Positions 1 through 7,224 of a DNA stretch of 26,835 nucleotides are shown here, piece after piece. The position numbers and the translations under genes were made by a program. This DNA is from DATJPD01 sp036394195. Lineage in GTDB: Bacteria; Pseudomonadota; Alphaproteobacteria; CACIAM-22H2. Below the pieces are notes generated by a model. It was not told where the DNA came from. It did no database searches and saw nothing but the letters and a program-made list of their open reading frames with translations. The stretch lies in the NCBI GenBank assembly GCA_036394195.1, contig DASWFO010000064.1, positions 1 to 26,835 on the forward strand. The letters run 5' to 3'. How positions within the stretch are numbered: position 1 is the stretch's first letter; the number at the start of each line of letters is the position of its first letter.

Positions 1-1824
1 GACCGCGATGGCGTACCCGCCACTGGGCTCGACCCGACCCGACACGGTCACGCGGCCGCCCGGCAGATTGAACTTCACGGCGTTGGTGAGCAGGTTGAGC
101 ACGATCTGCTTCAGGGCGCGGTGATCGGCGCGCAGGCGCGACACGCCGTCATCGTAGGCGCATATCACCTGGACGTCCTTGTCCCTGGCCCGCACGTCGA
201 GCAGCGTGACGCAGGCATCGATGATCTCGACCGGATCCACGACCTCTTCGTACAGCTCGTAGCGGCCGGCCTCGACCTTCGAGACGTCGAGAATGTCATT
301 GATCAGATCGAGCAGGTGGTGGCCCGAATGATGGATGTTGTTGAGATATTCCTTCTGCTTATCGTTCAATGCGCCATACAGGCACGAGCGCACCAGGTCG
401 GCGAAGCCGATGATGGCGTTCAAGGGCGTGCGCAGCTCGTGGCTCATGCTGGCGAGGAACTCGCTCTTGGCGCGGTTGGCGCTCTCGGCTTCCGACTTGG
501 CGGAGATCAGCTCGCCCTCGCGCTGCTTCAGCGCCGTGATGTCGGTCCGGGTGCTGACGATGCCGCCTTCGCGCGTCCGCTGCTCGCGCAGCCGCACCCA
601 GCGGCCGTTCGCGAGCTTCTGCACGAACGGCTCGCCGGTCGGGTTCTGATGCCGCTCCACGCGCTCGCGGATATAGGCCTCTTCGCGCCCCAGGGCCTGG
701 ACGATGCGCCCGAGCTTCACGCGCCGGGCGATGAATTCGGTGAAGGTGACCCCCGGCTCGAGGAACTCGGCCATCTCAGGGTCCATGCGCGTGATCGCCT
801 CGTTGCGCATCACCAGCCGATCGTTGCCGTCCCAAAGGAGCAGGCCATCGGGAATGTTCTCGATCGCGTCGGCCAACCGCGCTTCGGCGCGCTTGCGGTC
901 GTCGATGTCGGTGAGGATACCGGCCATCCGGACCAGCCGGCCGGACCCGTCCGCCACCGCCTGCCCGCGCAGATGGAACCACCGGTATCCGCGGTCGTGG
1001 GTCAAGAGGCGGTGCTCGGCGCTGTACGGCGTCGTCGCGTCGCGCAGATGGGCGCGCAAGAGCTCGAGGCAGCGGTCCCAGTCCGCGGGATCGACGATCG
1101 ACTTGAAGGAGTCCGACGTGAGCGCGTCGAACACCTTTTCCTCGTAGCCGAGGAGCTCGCGGAAACGGGGCGAATAGTACACGCGGTTGGACGACAGGTC
1201 CCAGTCCCAGATGCCGGCCTGACGAACCGCGATGTCGTAGCGCTCGTGGCTGATCCGCAGCTCTTCCTGCACGCGATGCCGTTCGGTCACGTCGCTGCCG
1301 GTGCCGCGATAGCCGAGAAAGCGGCCCTGCCGGTCATAGAACGGGCGGCCGCTGATGGACAGGTAACGCGTCGCACCGTCCTCGCCCGTCATCCGATAGA
1401 CGAAATCGCGGAAGGGCGCGTGGCGCTCGAGGGCCAGATGATGCGCCTCCCATTTCTGCGGCTCGGCGGCGGCATCGGTCGCGATCTCGCGTCGCGTCTT
1501 GCCGATGTTCGCGTTGGAGCGGCCGATCAATCGGGTCGTGTAGGTCAGCCGATGCGCCGCATCGGTTTCCCAATACCAGTCCGATGCCGTCGATGCGAAG
1601 TCGCGAAGCCGCTCGAGATCGAGACGCCGGCGCTCGACCAGCCGCCACAAGGTCAGCGCCAGAGCGGCGATGATGAGGAGAAGCAGCGCGCCGATCAGCA
1701 GCGGCACCCACGCGTCGAGGCGCCCGTCAGCGGACAACGCCAGCGCGCGCGCCGGCCCCGGCGCGCAGACAGCGCACGCCGACACGAGGCCACCGAGGAC
1801 GTTCACCAAGATGCGCACGCGCAT
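1..1824 (-). CDS. Membrane-anchored multi-PAS sensor histidine kinase (C-terminus cut by window)
   Basis: The gene runs leftward off the window start; 608 codons are visible from the ATG at 1824-1822. Seen: an N-terminal signal-like hydrophobic stretch (residues 1-28), a transmembrane helix around 40-62 rich in Leu/Ile/Ala, then three PAS-like blocks at roughly 75-195, 195-310 and 315-435 (the second with WDWD and a PAC-like end). Next comes the phosphoacceptor box SMSHELRTPLNAIIGF with His462, then the N box LKQIVLNLLTNAVKF near 570-585. The G boxes of the ATPase domain lie outside the window. Family knowledge: such kinases autophosphorylate on His and pass the phosphate to a receiver Asp. 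The signal sensed is unknown. A GGGGG run directly precedes the ATG, so the ribosome site is poor. It is divergent from the receiver-kinase gene at 2135, which may be a partner (inference). Confidence 0.9.
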   Translation of the reverse strand, partial: MRVRILVNVLGGLVSACAVCAPGPARALALSADGRLDAWVPLLIGALLLLIIAALALTLWRLVERRRLDLERLRDFASTASDWYWETDAAHRLTYTTRLIGRSNANIGKTRREIATDAAAEPQKWEAHHLALERHAPFRDFVYRMTGEDGATRYLSISGRPFYDRQGRFLGYRGTGSDVTERHRVQEELRISHERYDIAVRQAGIWDWDLSSNRVYYSPRFRELLGYEEKVFDALTSDSFKSIVDPADWDRCLELLRAHLRDATTPYSAEHRLLTHDRGYRWFHLRGQAVADGSGRLVRMAGILTDIDDRKRAEARLADAIENIPDGLLLWDGNDRLVMRNEAITRMDPEMAEFLEPGVTFTEFIARRVKLGRIVQALGREEAYIRERVERHQNPTGEPFVQKLANGRWVRLREQRTREGGIVSTRTDITALKQREGELISAKSEAESANRAKSEFLASMSHELRTPLNAIIGFADLVRSCLYGALNDKQKEYLNNIHHSGHHLLDLINDILDVSKVEAGRYELYEEVVDPVEIIDACVTLLDVRARDKDVQVICAYDDGVSRLRADHRALKQIVLNLLTNAVKFNLPGGRVTVSGRVEPSGGYAIAV

Positions 1825-2134
1825 CCCCCAACGCTTCGACCACGATAAAATGACCCGCCAACTCAGGTGGAATTAATGCGTATTTTAAATGAGTTGGCGC
1901 GAATTCGGGTTCGCCGACCTTAGCAAAATCGCGGCATCGGGTATATGCGAAACCCGGCGGGCGCGCGGCCGCAAGATTACGCGGTTGTGATCCTGCGGCC
2001 TGCCCCGAGAAAGCGTTTGTGCGTCGCCCCAAGGCGTTACACGTAGCCGGCGCGATTCAGATTAACGCGCCATTCAACATTCGCCGATAGAGTCGGCGGC
2101 ACGTATTGGTCCAAACACCGTTCGAGCTACCAGC
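1825..2134. promoter_or_regulatory. Divergent intergenic region between two kinase genes, with a 10-bp inverted repeat
   Basis: This 310-base gap separates the two divergent kinase genes and must hold both promoters. A perfect inverted repeat, CGCCAACTCA at 1856-1865 and TGAGTTGGCG at 1890-1899, is separated by 24 AT-rich bases. On the minus strand a -10-like TAAAAT (1887-1882) lies between the arms, so a dimer bound to both arms would cover the promoter of the leftward kinase. I found no convincing -35 for either gene and no open frame of note in the rest of the gap. Confidence 0.45.
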
Positions 2135-3436
2135 ATGACTGCGTCGACCTCGTGCAAGACACATGACTCCGGTTTGCGGCGTTCTCCCGGCGAGACGCGA
2201 CCGGAAGACGCCCGCATTCTCTTGATCGACGACCATGCGCTCACCGTGCGCACGGTCAAGGCGCTGCTCGCGAAGGACGGCTATGCCGCGATCCGCGGGA
2301 CGACCGATCCGGAGGAAGCCGAGCAGTTGTTCGCCGATCTCCAGCCCGACATCGTGATGCTCGACATCAGCATGCCTGGGCTCGACGGATTTGCGGTGCT
2401 CGACAGGCTCCAGGCGCGCGCGGCGCAGCGCTTCGCCGCCGTCTTCCTGTCCGGCGCCGAAGGGCGCGAGATCCGCACCGAGGCGTTCCGCCGCGGCGCG
2501 GTCGATTTCGTCACCAAGCCGATCGATGAAACGGAGCTGCGGGTCCGGGTGCGCAATCAGGCGCGCATCCTGGCGTTCGAGCGCGCCCTGAAGACCCAAA
2601 ACGATCTGCTGGCGCAGGAAAATGCCGAACGTTCCGCCAAACTGGAGGAAGCGATCGCCGTCCTGCGCCACGCCGAGACCAAGCTTGCCGAAGACCTGCG
2701 GAACGTCGAGGCGAAGACTCAGGAGAAGACGGCATTCTTCGCCTGCGTCAACCACGAGCTGCGCACGCCTCTCAACGCGATCACCGGTTTCGCCGAAGTG
2801 CTGAAGGAGCAGGTGTTCGGGCCTCTGGGCGACGCCAAATACGCCGAGTACGCGCGCGACATTCACCAGGCGGCGACCTATCTGCGCCGGCTCATCAACG
2901 ACGTTCTCGACCTGGCGCGCACCGAATCGGCCGAGTTCCAGCTCGACATCCGTCCGGTCGATCCCGCCGCCGCGGTGCGGTCCAGCCTTGTCATGATCGA
3001 GGACCAGGCGCGCCGCGCCAACGTGAAGCTCGTGGTCGACATCGAGCCGGATCTGCCGATCATCCGCACCGACGAGGACCGCCTCAAGCAGATCGTTCTC
3101 AACCTGACCACGAACGCGATCAAGTTCACCCCCGCGGGCGGCCAGGTCACGGTGAAGGTGAAAAAAGACGGCGCCAAGGGCATCCTCATCCTGGCGGTGT
3201 CCGATACAGGCATCGGCATCGCGCAGGAGGACATGGTCACGATCATGAAGCCGTTCGGCCAGGTCCGGCGGCTCCGCTCGGTCTCCCCCGTCAACGCCAG
3301 CGGCGACGCCGGCGCCGGCCTCGGCCTGCCGATCACCAAGCGCCTGGCCGAGCTGATGGGCGGCACGTTTGAGATTCAGAGCCAGCCGGGAGCCGGCACC
3401 GTGGTGACGATCCGCCTGCCGCTACACGCGGCCTAG
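2135..3436 (+). CDS. Receiver-domain histidine kinase (N-terminal REC, C-terminal HisKA-HATPase)
   Basis: A 433-residue soluble hybrid with the receiver first. Receiver domain at about 26-145: acidic pair Asp32-Asp33, phosphoacceptor Asp77 in VMLDISMPG, Ser106 and Lys128 in VTKP. A coiled-coil linker spans about 150-200. The kinase core has VNHELRTPLNAITGF (His207), N box QIVLNLTTNAIKF (Asn323/Asn327), G1 box DTGIG (357-361), F box MKPFGQV and G2 GAGLGLPI. All catalytic residues appear intact. There is no signal peptide or membrane helix, so it should be cytoplasmic. The REC-HK order suggests that the receiver controls the kinase, perhaps after phosphorylation by another kinase such as the divergent one (inference). 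The upstream ribosome site is weak (GAGCT). No DNA-binding output domain lies nearby. Confidence 0.92.
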   Translation: MTASTSCKTHDSGLRRSPGETRPEDARILLIDDHALTVRTVKALLAKDGYAAIRGTTDPEEAEQLFADLQPDIVMLDISMPGLDGFAVLDRLQARAAQRFAAVFLSGAEGREIRTEAFRRGAVDFVTKPIDETELRVRVRNQARILAFERALKTQNDLLAQENAERSAKLEEAIAVLRHAETKLAEDLRNVEAKTQEKTAFFACVNHELRTPLNAITGFAEVLKEQVFGPLGDAKYAEYARDIHQAATYLRRLINDVLDLARTESAEFQLDIRPVDPAAAVRSSLVMIEDQARRANVKLVVDIEPDLPIIRTDEDRLKQIVLNLTTNAIKFTPAGGQVTVKVKKDGAKGILILAVSDTGIGIAQEDMVTIMKPFGQVRRLRSVSPVNASGDAGAGLGLPITKRLAELMGGTFEIQSQPGAGTVVTIRLPLHAA

Positions 3437-3678
3437 AGGGGATCCCGATTAAGCGGGATATAAGCCAATCGCCCGAGTCACCTGTCCCGTGGGGAGTGGC
3501 TAATTATTATATGCATATGATTTTATTAGGATAATCTAAGAACAATTGGTCTGTGTGGCCGCTGTGCGGGAGTTTTTGGGCGAATCAAAAAACTCCACAG
3601 GCAATTCGAGCACTTTTTGCCGTCTCCAACGATCCACATTTCAAATTGCCCTGCGCGCCTATCCCAAATACTCGTATC
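3437..3678. other. Intergenic stretch at left edge of accessory island
   Basis: About 240 bases lie between the convergent ends of the receiver-kinase gene and the HNH_5 gene. They hold a small hairpin ATCCCG-N6-CGGGAT (3442-3459), an AT-rich block with the palindrome ATATGCATAT (3509-3518), and a longer stem-loop at 3562-3600 listed separately. Base composition shifts to more AT here, so this is where the island appears to begin. Short open frames exist but none looks like a gene. Confidence 0.5.
3562..3600. terminator. Stem-loop between convergent genes, possible transcription end or junction
   Basis: GAGTTTTT (3570-3577) pairs with AAAAACTC (3588-3595), and the outer CTGTG (3562-3566) pairs with CACAG (3596-3600) across a 3-base CGG bulge, giving 13 base pairs around a 10-base loop. 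It lies beyond the stop codons of two convergent genes, which fits a bidirectional terminator. No U-tract follows the stem on either strand, so a canonical Rho-independent terminator is not proven. Confidence 0.35.
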
Positions 3679-4884
3679 TCAGTCGCGGCTCTTGGGCACA
3701 CCCCGCAGCATCTTTTCAATCTCCTCCGGGGTGAGCTTTTGCTCGTGCGGCATATTCAACATCAACCGGGCTGCCCTGTCGCTGATCTCCCCGACGACCT
3801 GCTGAAACATTTCTTCGTTGCTCCTCGGAAAGCCCTCGGGCGCTCCGACTCTATTGAAAACACCGTCGACGATTCTTCCGGTTTCGCTTTCCATTCCCCG
3901 GCGCAGGTAAAGCTGCATCATCGCGGCTACGCGGGCCTGGGCGCGTTTGAACTCGTCGGTATAGTCAGGGGTATTCAACCAGGAGAATTCGATATCGAAG
4001 TCGTCGGCAACCATGTCCGACCAGCAAACCGGATCGAGCGGATTTGAGGCCAGCGCGATTTTCGTGTTGGGACGCCCGCCCTTTTCAGCCAGCACGACTT
4101 GCCAGCTGATGATGTTGTAGAGCGTAAAATGCCCGATGACGCGGCCGGTATCGTCGCTTCTGACATAGATCAGATTGAACAGCTCCCCGAATTTTTTCTT
4201 CAGAGTGTCGCTGTGTGGCAGATAGCGGGAGTCTAAGTGGCTTCGCGTCCTGTTGAACTGATCGTCGCCATTCACGACAAAGTTGCGCGCTGCGTCATAG
4301 GGGCCCGATTTGACTTCTTCATTGCTGGTGGCAAGAGCCCATAGTTCAAGGCAAGATTTGGTTATTGAGCGGATCGCCTCCGGGCCACCGAATGAAAGCT
4401 TGAGGTGAACAGGGGCCGGCCGCTTGGAGATGATGGAGCCGGTGCTTGATTTGATCAGATTGATGACCCGTTCCTCGGTCCAGCCGAGCTTGGCGGCGAT
4501 ATGCGGGACGATCTGGGCAAGCTGCTCTGGCGATCGTGCCATGATTTTGAGGTCATAGTTTCCATCGGGGCGTTTCGTTATCTCAAACGGTTTGGCGACA
4601 ATCTCCGGCGTGCCGTCTCCTCTGATATTGATCGTGTCGCTGCCGGATTTCAGGTTTCTCAGCATCGGCGGCGCATTGCCGGTGCCAGAATCGAGCTGCA
4701 ACAGGTTCCTGGTATGCTCGACCTGTTTTGCGAACGCCTTGTCGATCGTCCCTCCGAAATCGCCGTTATGCTTGGAACAGATGACGCCGCGCGTCGTCTT
4801 TCGGCCTCCGAGCGCATTCGACAGAATGTGCTCCGGCTTCGTATCTTCGGTTAGTTCTGTGTCGCAAAAGATACAAACGGGCAT
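3679..4884 (-). CDS. HNH_5-type endonuclease domain protein
   Basis: A 401-residue protein with an N-terminal zinc/HNH module: Cys4-x2-Cys7, Glu18-His19 within PEHILSNALGGR, and Cys36-x2-His39-Asn40. This pattern (CxxC ... EH ... CxxHN) matches the HNH endonuclease 5 family, common in defence and mobile regions. Only about the first 50 residues are recognisable. The other 350 carry no motif I know and may hold target recognition or regulation. It starts at the ATG at 4884 after a good AGAGGAAG ribosome site. It is the last gene of a tight minus-strand run (abiEi, abiEii, small ORF, this gene) and lies 34 bases after the small ORF. Nuclease activity is inferred from the motif. Confidence 0.75.
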   Translation of the reverse strand: MPVCIFCDTELTEDTKPEHILSNALGGRKTTRGVICSKHNGDFGGTIDKAFAKQVEHTRNLLQLDSGTGNAPPMLRNLKSGSDTINIRGDGTPEIVAKPFEITKRPDGNYDLKIMARSPEQLAQIVPHIAAKLGWTEERVINLIKSSTGSIISKRPAPVHLKLSFGGPEAIRSITKSCLELWALATSNEEVKSGPYDAARNFVVNGDDQFNRTRSHLDSRYLPHSDTLKKKFGELFNLIYVRSDDTGRVIGHFTLYNIISWQVVLAEKGGRPNTKIALASNPLDPVCWSDMVADDFDIEFSWLNTPDYTDEFKRAQARVAAMMQLYLRRGMESETGRIVDGVFNRVGAPEGFPRSNEEMFQQVVGEISDRAARLMLNMPHEQKLTPEEIEKMLRGVPKSRD

Positions 4885-4918
4885 GTTGTTCTTCCTCTGT
4901 GGAGCGAACCTTTAGAGG

Positions 4919-5251
4919 TCAGTCAGTGCCTTGGCTTTCGGGGTTCACCTTCGGCCCCTCCGGCGAAGACGGCGCAAGGCCCAGTTCGCGAACACTGTCA
5001 TCGTCAATGATGATGGAGAAATGAGCGATGTCGCCGTGATCGCAGACAGTGAAGCCGCCATTCGGAGGGATCGTTCCCTCGACATACGTGCCTTTCATGA
5101 ATGTTATCCGAAATTTGACGGGCCGGTTGATGTCGATGACGGTCGGCCTCCCTTTCTCCGGTTGAAAGGAACTGACGCGCGGCTGTTCCGTCATGTTCAT
5201 ATCCCGTATATCGGTGTCGTTGGCGGAGCGGTTAGAAGGGGATGCTCCCAT
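4919..5251 (-). CDS. Small protein of unknown function in AbiE operon
   Basis: A 110-residue open frame starting 9 bases after the abiEii stop. ATGs at 5200 and 5194 are alternative starts, the last with a GGGA about 8 bases upstream; the first 17 residues look unconserved. The core (about residues 30-90: VIDINRPVKFRITFMKGTYVEG, then GGFTVCDHGDIAHFSIIIDDD) alternates hydrophobic and charged residues as a small all-beta protein would, and ends in an acidic, proline-rich tail. I do not recognise the family. There is no signal peptide or membrane helix. Its position between the toxin and the HNH nuclease suggests an accessory or immunity-type role, but this rests on context only. Confidence 0.6.
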   Translation of the reverse strand: MGASPSNRSANDTDIRDMNMTEQPRVSSFQPEKGRPTVIDINRPVKFRITFMKGTYVEGTIPPNGGFTVCDHGDIAHFSIIIDDDSVRELGLAPSSPEGPKVNPESQGTD

Positions 5252-5260
5252 CCGCCGATA

Positions 5261-6178
5261 TCATCCATCCAGCGCTTTTTGAAGCTGAGACACGAGACGC
5301 GCACGCGCCTGGTCATCCAATTTGTCCAGATTTTGCCGCCGCCACTGAACCGCCGGCAAGCTCGCCGCGTGTGCGATGCCGAGGAGCGGCCAATCCGGTT
5401 GCCCGCGTTCAAAGGAGACAAGGAAGCGCTTATGCGGTTCGGGCATGCCACCGACGATCGTTTTAATCAATGTCGCGCGTGCCGCAAGAAGCTCTTCAAG
5501 CGGCACAGGGCTTTCGGTCATACCCTGAAAGCCTCGCTCGAATTCCTGCGAAATATCTTTCTGTGGCGATCCCAAGACCTCGCCCATCGGGCGGTCGTGG
5601 CTCAACAGATAGACGATAAAGCCCTGCCGCAGGGCGTCATCGATGCCCTCAGCTGCAAGAAGATCGCGGACATCAAACAGGTCGCGCGGATGCTGGCGGT
5701 CAAGCGCCGCGACGATCTTGCCGCCATACAGATCAGGAAACGACACGACGAGGGATTCGACGAAACCGAAAGCCCCCTCCACGGCTCGCGAAACGGTCCG
5801 CAATTGGGGGGCGCCGACGCAGCCACGCAGAACAGGCGTCACTTCGATTTTAATCTGTACGCCGTCTGCCCGGACGAAAAGCTTGGTGACAATTTTTTCC
5901 GGCTGAAGAACGCTTTGCGTGACCTGAGCGCCCCGGATGGTTTTTTGTATCTGTTCGGCAATCCGTTTCATTGCAGCGTCGATGTCGGCCAGTGAATCGG
6001 CACGCGGCCGGATCGGCAGGTAAGTCAGGTCGATATCGACGGAGAGGCGCGGCATATCGCGCACAAAAAGGTTGATGGCGGTTCCGCCCTTCAGCGCGAA
6101 GCATGTCTCCCGCGTGATAATAGGCAGCGTCCGGATAAGAAGCGCCACCTGCCGGCGGTAGATGTCATTGAACGCCAT
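5261..6178 (-). CDS. abiEii: AbiEii/AbiGii-type nucleotidyltransferase toxin
   Basis: A 305-residue protein of the AbiEii (type IV toxin) family, DUF1814-like, with a DNA polymerase beta-like nucleotidyltransferase fold. Seen: the glycine motif LKGGTAINLF (residues 29-38), the metal-binding pair RLSVDIDL (Asp48, Asp50), a third acidic strand QIKIEV (Glu112), and the signature DLYGGKIVAALDRQHPRDLFD (about 149-169, with Lys154, Arg165 and Asp166). Characterised relatives transfer nucleotides, in some cases to tRNA, and stop growth or block phage. The ATG at 6178 overlaps the end of abiEi by 14 bases and has a strong CGGAGGA ribosome site 5 bases upstream inside abiEi, so translation is coupled to the antitoxin. 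All core motifs look intact, so it is probably active. Confidence 0.9.
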   Translation of the reverse strand: MAFNDIYRRQVALLIRTLPIITRETCFALKGGTAINLFVRDMPRLSVDIDLTYLPIRPRADSLADIDAAMKRIAEQIQKTIRGAQVTQSVLQPEKIVTKLFVRADGVQIKIEVTPVLRGCVGAPQLRTVSRAVEGAFGFVESLVVSFPDLYGGKIVAALDRQHPRDLFDVRDLLAAEGIDDALRQGFIVYLLSHDRPMGEVLGSPQKDISQEFERGFQGMTESPVPLEELLAARATLIKTIVGGMPEPHKRFLVSFERGQPDWPLLGIAHAASLPAVQWRRQNLDKLDDQARARLVSQLQKALDG

Positions 6179-7013
6179 CCAAATCCTCCGGAACGGTGAT
6201 TTGGTAAGTGCGGTCGAATTTCCCGCCTTTCACCAGCATGCGCTTGCCCTTGCCCAAATCGAAAGCCGCCTTGTCGAGCTCCTTGAGCCAGGCGTGCTTG
6301 TGACGATCAGCGAAGAAGAAAAAGAGCCGCTTCACCTTCACGTTTCGGCAATCGGTAAGCAGTTTCTTCAAGCGCCGAGGACTTAGACTCGACAAGCCTT
6401 CGATTAATTTATCGACCTGATGGAAACTCTCGCGCGACGGCAGTTCGTCGAGAAGCTCCAGAACAGCGCGCTCCGGTGTCGAGAGAGTCAGAGGCCAATC
6501 CCATTGACCCCAGGGCTGGACGGTAAAGCCGGCATGAAGCGGATCGTTGCTGACGCCCTGGCTCGTCTTCAGATTCCAGGCAAGGCTTGTAAGGCCGCGC
6601 GTGATCGGCTCGCTGCGGAAGAGCTTCCGGTCATTGTGAAAGACGAATTGCGCATCAAGCGACAGCTTGTAGAGCCAGCTTGGGGGCGCTTGCCGGCCGT
6701 AGAGATGCACGGTTGTCGTTCGGTGCGAGAGGTAATGGGCATAGCCTTGCAGTTCGAGCGCCGTTCGGCCGCCCACGATGATTGGATATTCGAGCAGGGT
6801 CTGAAGAGAGATCACAACCTGCTGCCAGCTTAGAGAGCCGCGCGGACGGCGATAGACGCGGCGTACAGGTTGTTCAAGCCAGCCGGCAGTGACGTACTGG
6901 CTGCTCAGGGAAGTCGAATAGCCATGCTTCCGGAGCCAGGATGCATCGACCAGAAGGCCCTCAGGCAAGCTCTGTTCAAGCTGGTTTAATTTCCGTTCAG
7001 TTTGCTCAGTCAT
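6165..7013 (-). CDS. abiEi: AbiEi-type antitoxin, winged-helix transcriptional repressor
   Basis: 282 residues from the ATG at 7013; the frame stays open to a TTG at 7049 and another ATG at 7043, but the protein from 7013 begins as family members do (a short Gln/Lys-rich helix, then LPEGLLVDASWLRKHGYSTS). The N-terminal 70 residues form the AbiEi winged-helix module ending in GWLEQPVRRVYRRPRG. The rest matches the antitoxin C-terminal domain, including GGRTALELQGYAHYL and STPERAVLELLDELP. Known AbiEi proteins bind inverted repeats in their own promoter and also neutralise the AbiEii toxin. Consistent with this, CTTAG(C/T)AAA repeats lie just upstream at 7016, 7066 and 7081. It is the first gene of a four-gene minus-strand operon. 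Confidence 0.88.
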   Translation of the reverse strand: MTEQTERKLNQLEQSLPEGLLVDASWLRKHGYSTSLSSQYVTAGWLEQPVRRVYRRPRGSLSWQQVVISLQTLLEYPIIVGGRTALELQGYAHYLSHRTTTVHLYGRQAPPSWLYKLSLDAQFVFHNDRKLFRSEPITRGLTSLAWNLKTSQGVSNDPLHAGFTVQPWGQWDWPLTLSTPERAVLELLDELPSRESFHQVDKLIEGLSSLSPRRLKKLLTDCRNVKVKRLFFFFADRHKHAWLKELDKAAFDLGKGKRMLVKGGKFDRTYQITVPEDLDGVQ

Positions 7014-7090
7014 ACTTAGCAAAGTATCATTTTTATAAACCATTGGCAAGTTTGGAGATACGCTGTTTTGCTAAGCTGGGCTTAGTAAAA
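7014..7090 (-). promoter_or_regulatory. Probable abiE promoter/operator with CTTAGYAAA repeats
   Basis: Three copies of one motif occur: CTTAGCAAAG at 7016-7025, its inverse TTTTGCTAAG at 7066-7075, and CTTAGTAAAA at 7081-7090. The last two form an imperfect palindrome with core CTAAGC-TGG-GCTTAG (7071-7085). On the minus strand a -35-like TTGCCA (7049-7044) is followed by TATAAA (7037-7032) and GATACT (7028-7023); which is the real -10 is uncertain. AbiEi-family repressors are known to bind inverted repeats in this position, so these are the likely autoregulatory sites (inference). Confidence 0.5.
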
Positions 7091-7138
7091 TACAATAGTT
7101 TTAAACCTCCTATTTAAGTACCATTCGTATCAACGGCT

Positions 7139-7214
7139 TATAATATGCTGACTCAAATGAAAAGCTGTATTGTTATACAGACGATTTTAGTTTATACTAT
7201 AAAGATGGTTATAC
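7139..7214 (+). promoter_or_regulatory. Promoter and operator array of the XRE-HNH-HEPN operon
   Basis: A good sigma-70-like promoter is visible: TTGTTA (7170-7175), a 17-base spacer and TATACT (7193-7198), about 27 bases before the XRE start. The palindrome CTGTAT-N4-ATACAG (7165-7180) covers the -35. The palindrome TTTATA-C-TATAAA (7191-7203) covers the -10. The hexamer TTATAC occurs three times, at 7173, 7192 and 7209. A second TATAAT stands at 7139-7144. Such overlap suggests autorepression by the XRE protein (inference). Confidence 0.6.
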
Positions 7215-7224
7215 GCTAAAGGCA

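Noticed and set aside
121..1848. 575-residue open frame on the plus strand at the window start
   Set aside because: Antisense shadow of the multi-PAS kinase, which has clear PAS, HisKA and HATPase motifs on the minus strand.
3509..3600. Possible CRISPR-like or attachment-site repeats at the island's left edge
   Set aside because: Only isolated palindromes are present; there is no repeat-spacer array, and no matching direct repeat was found at the right edge by eye.
3546..4047. Short plus-strand frames opposite the HNH_5 gene end and in the left intergenic region
   Set aside because: No domain, no ribosome site, and they overlap the antisense of a supported gene.
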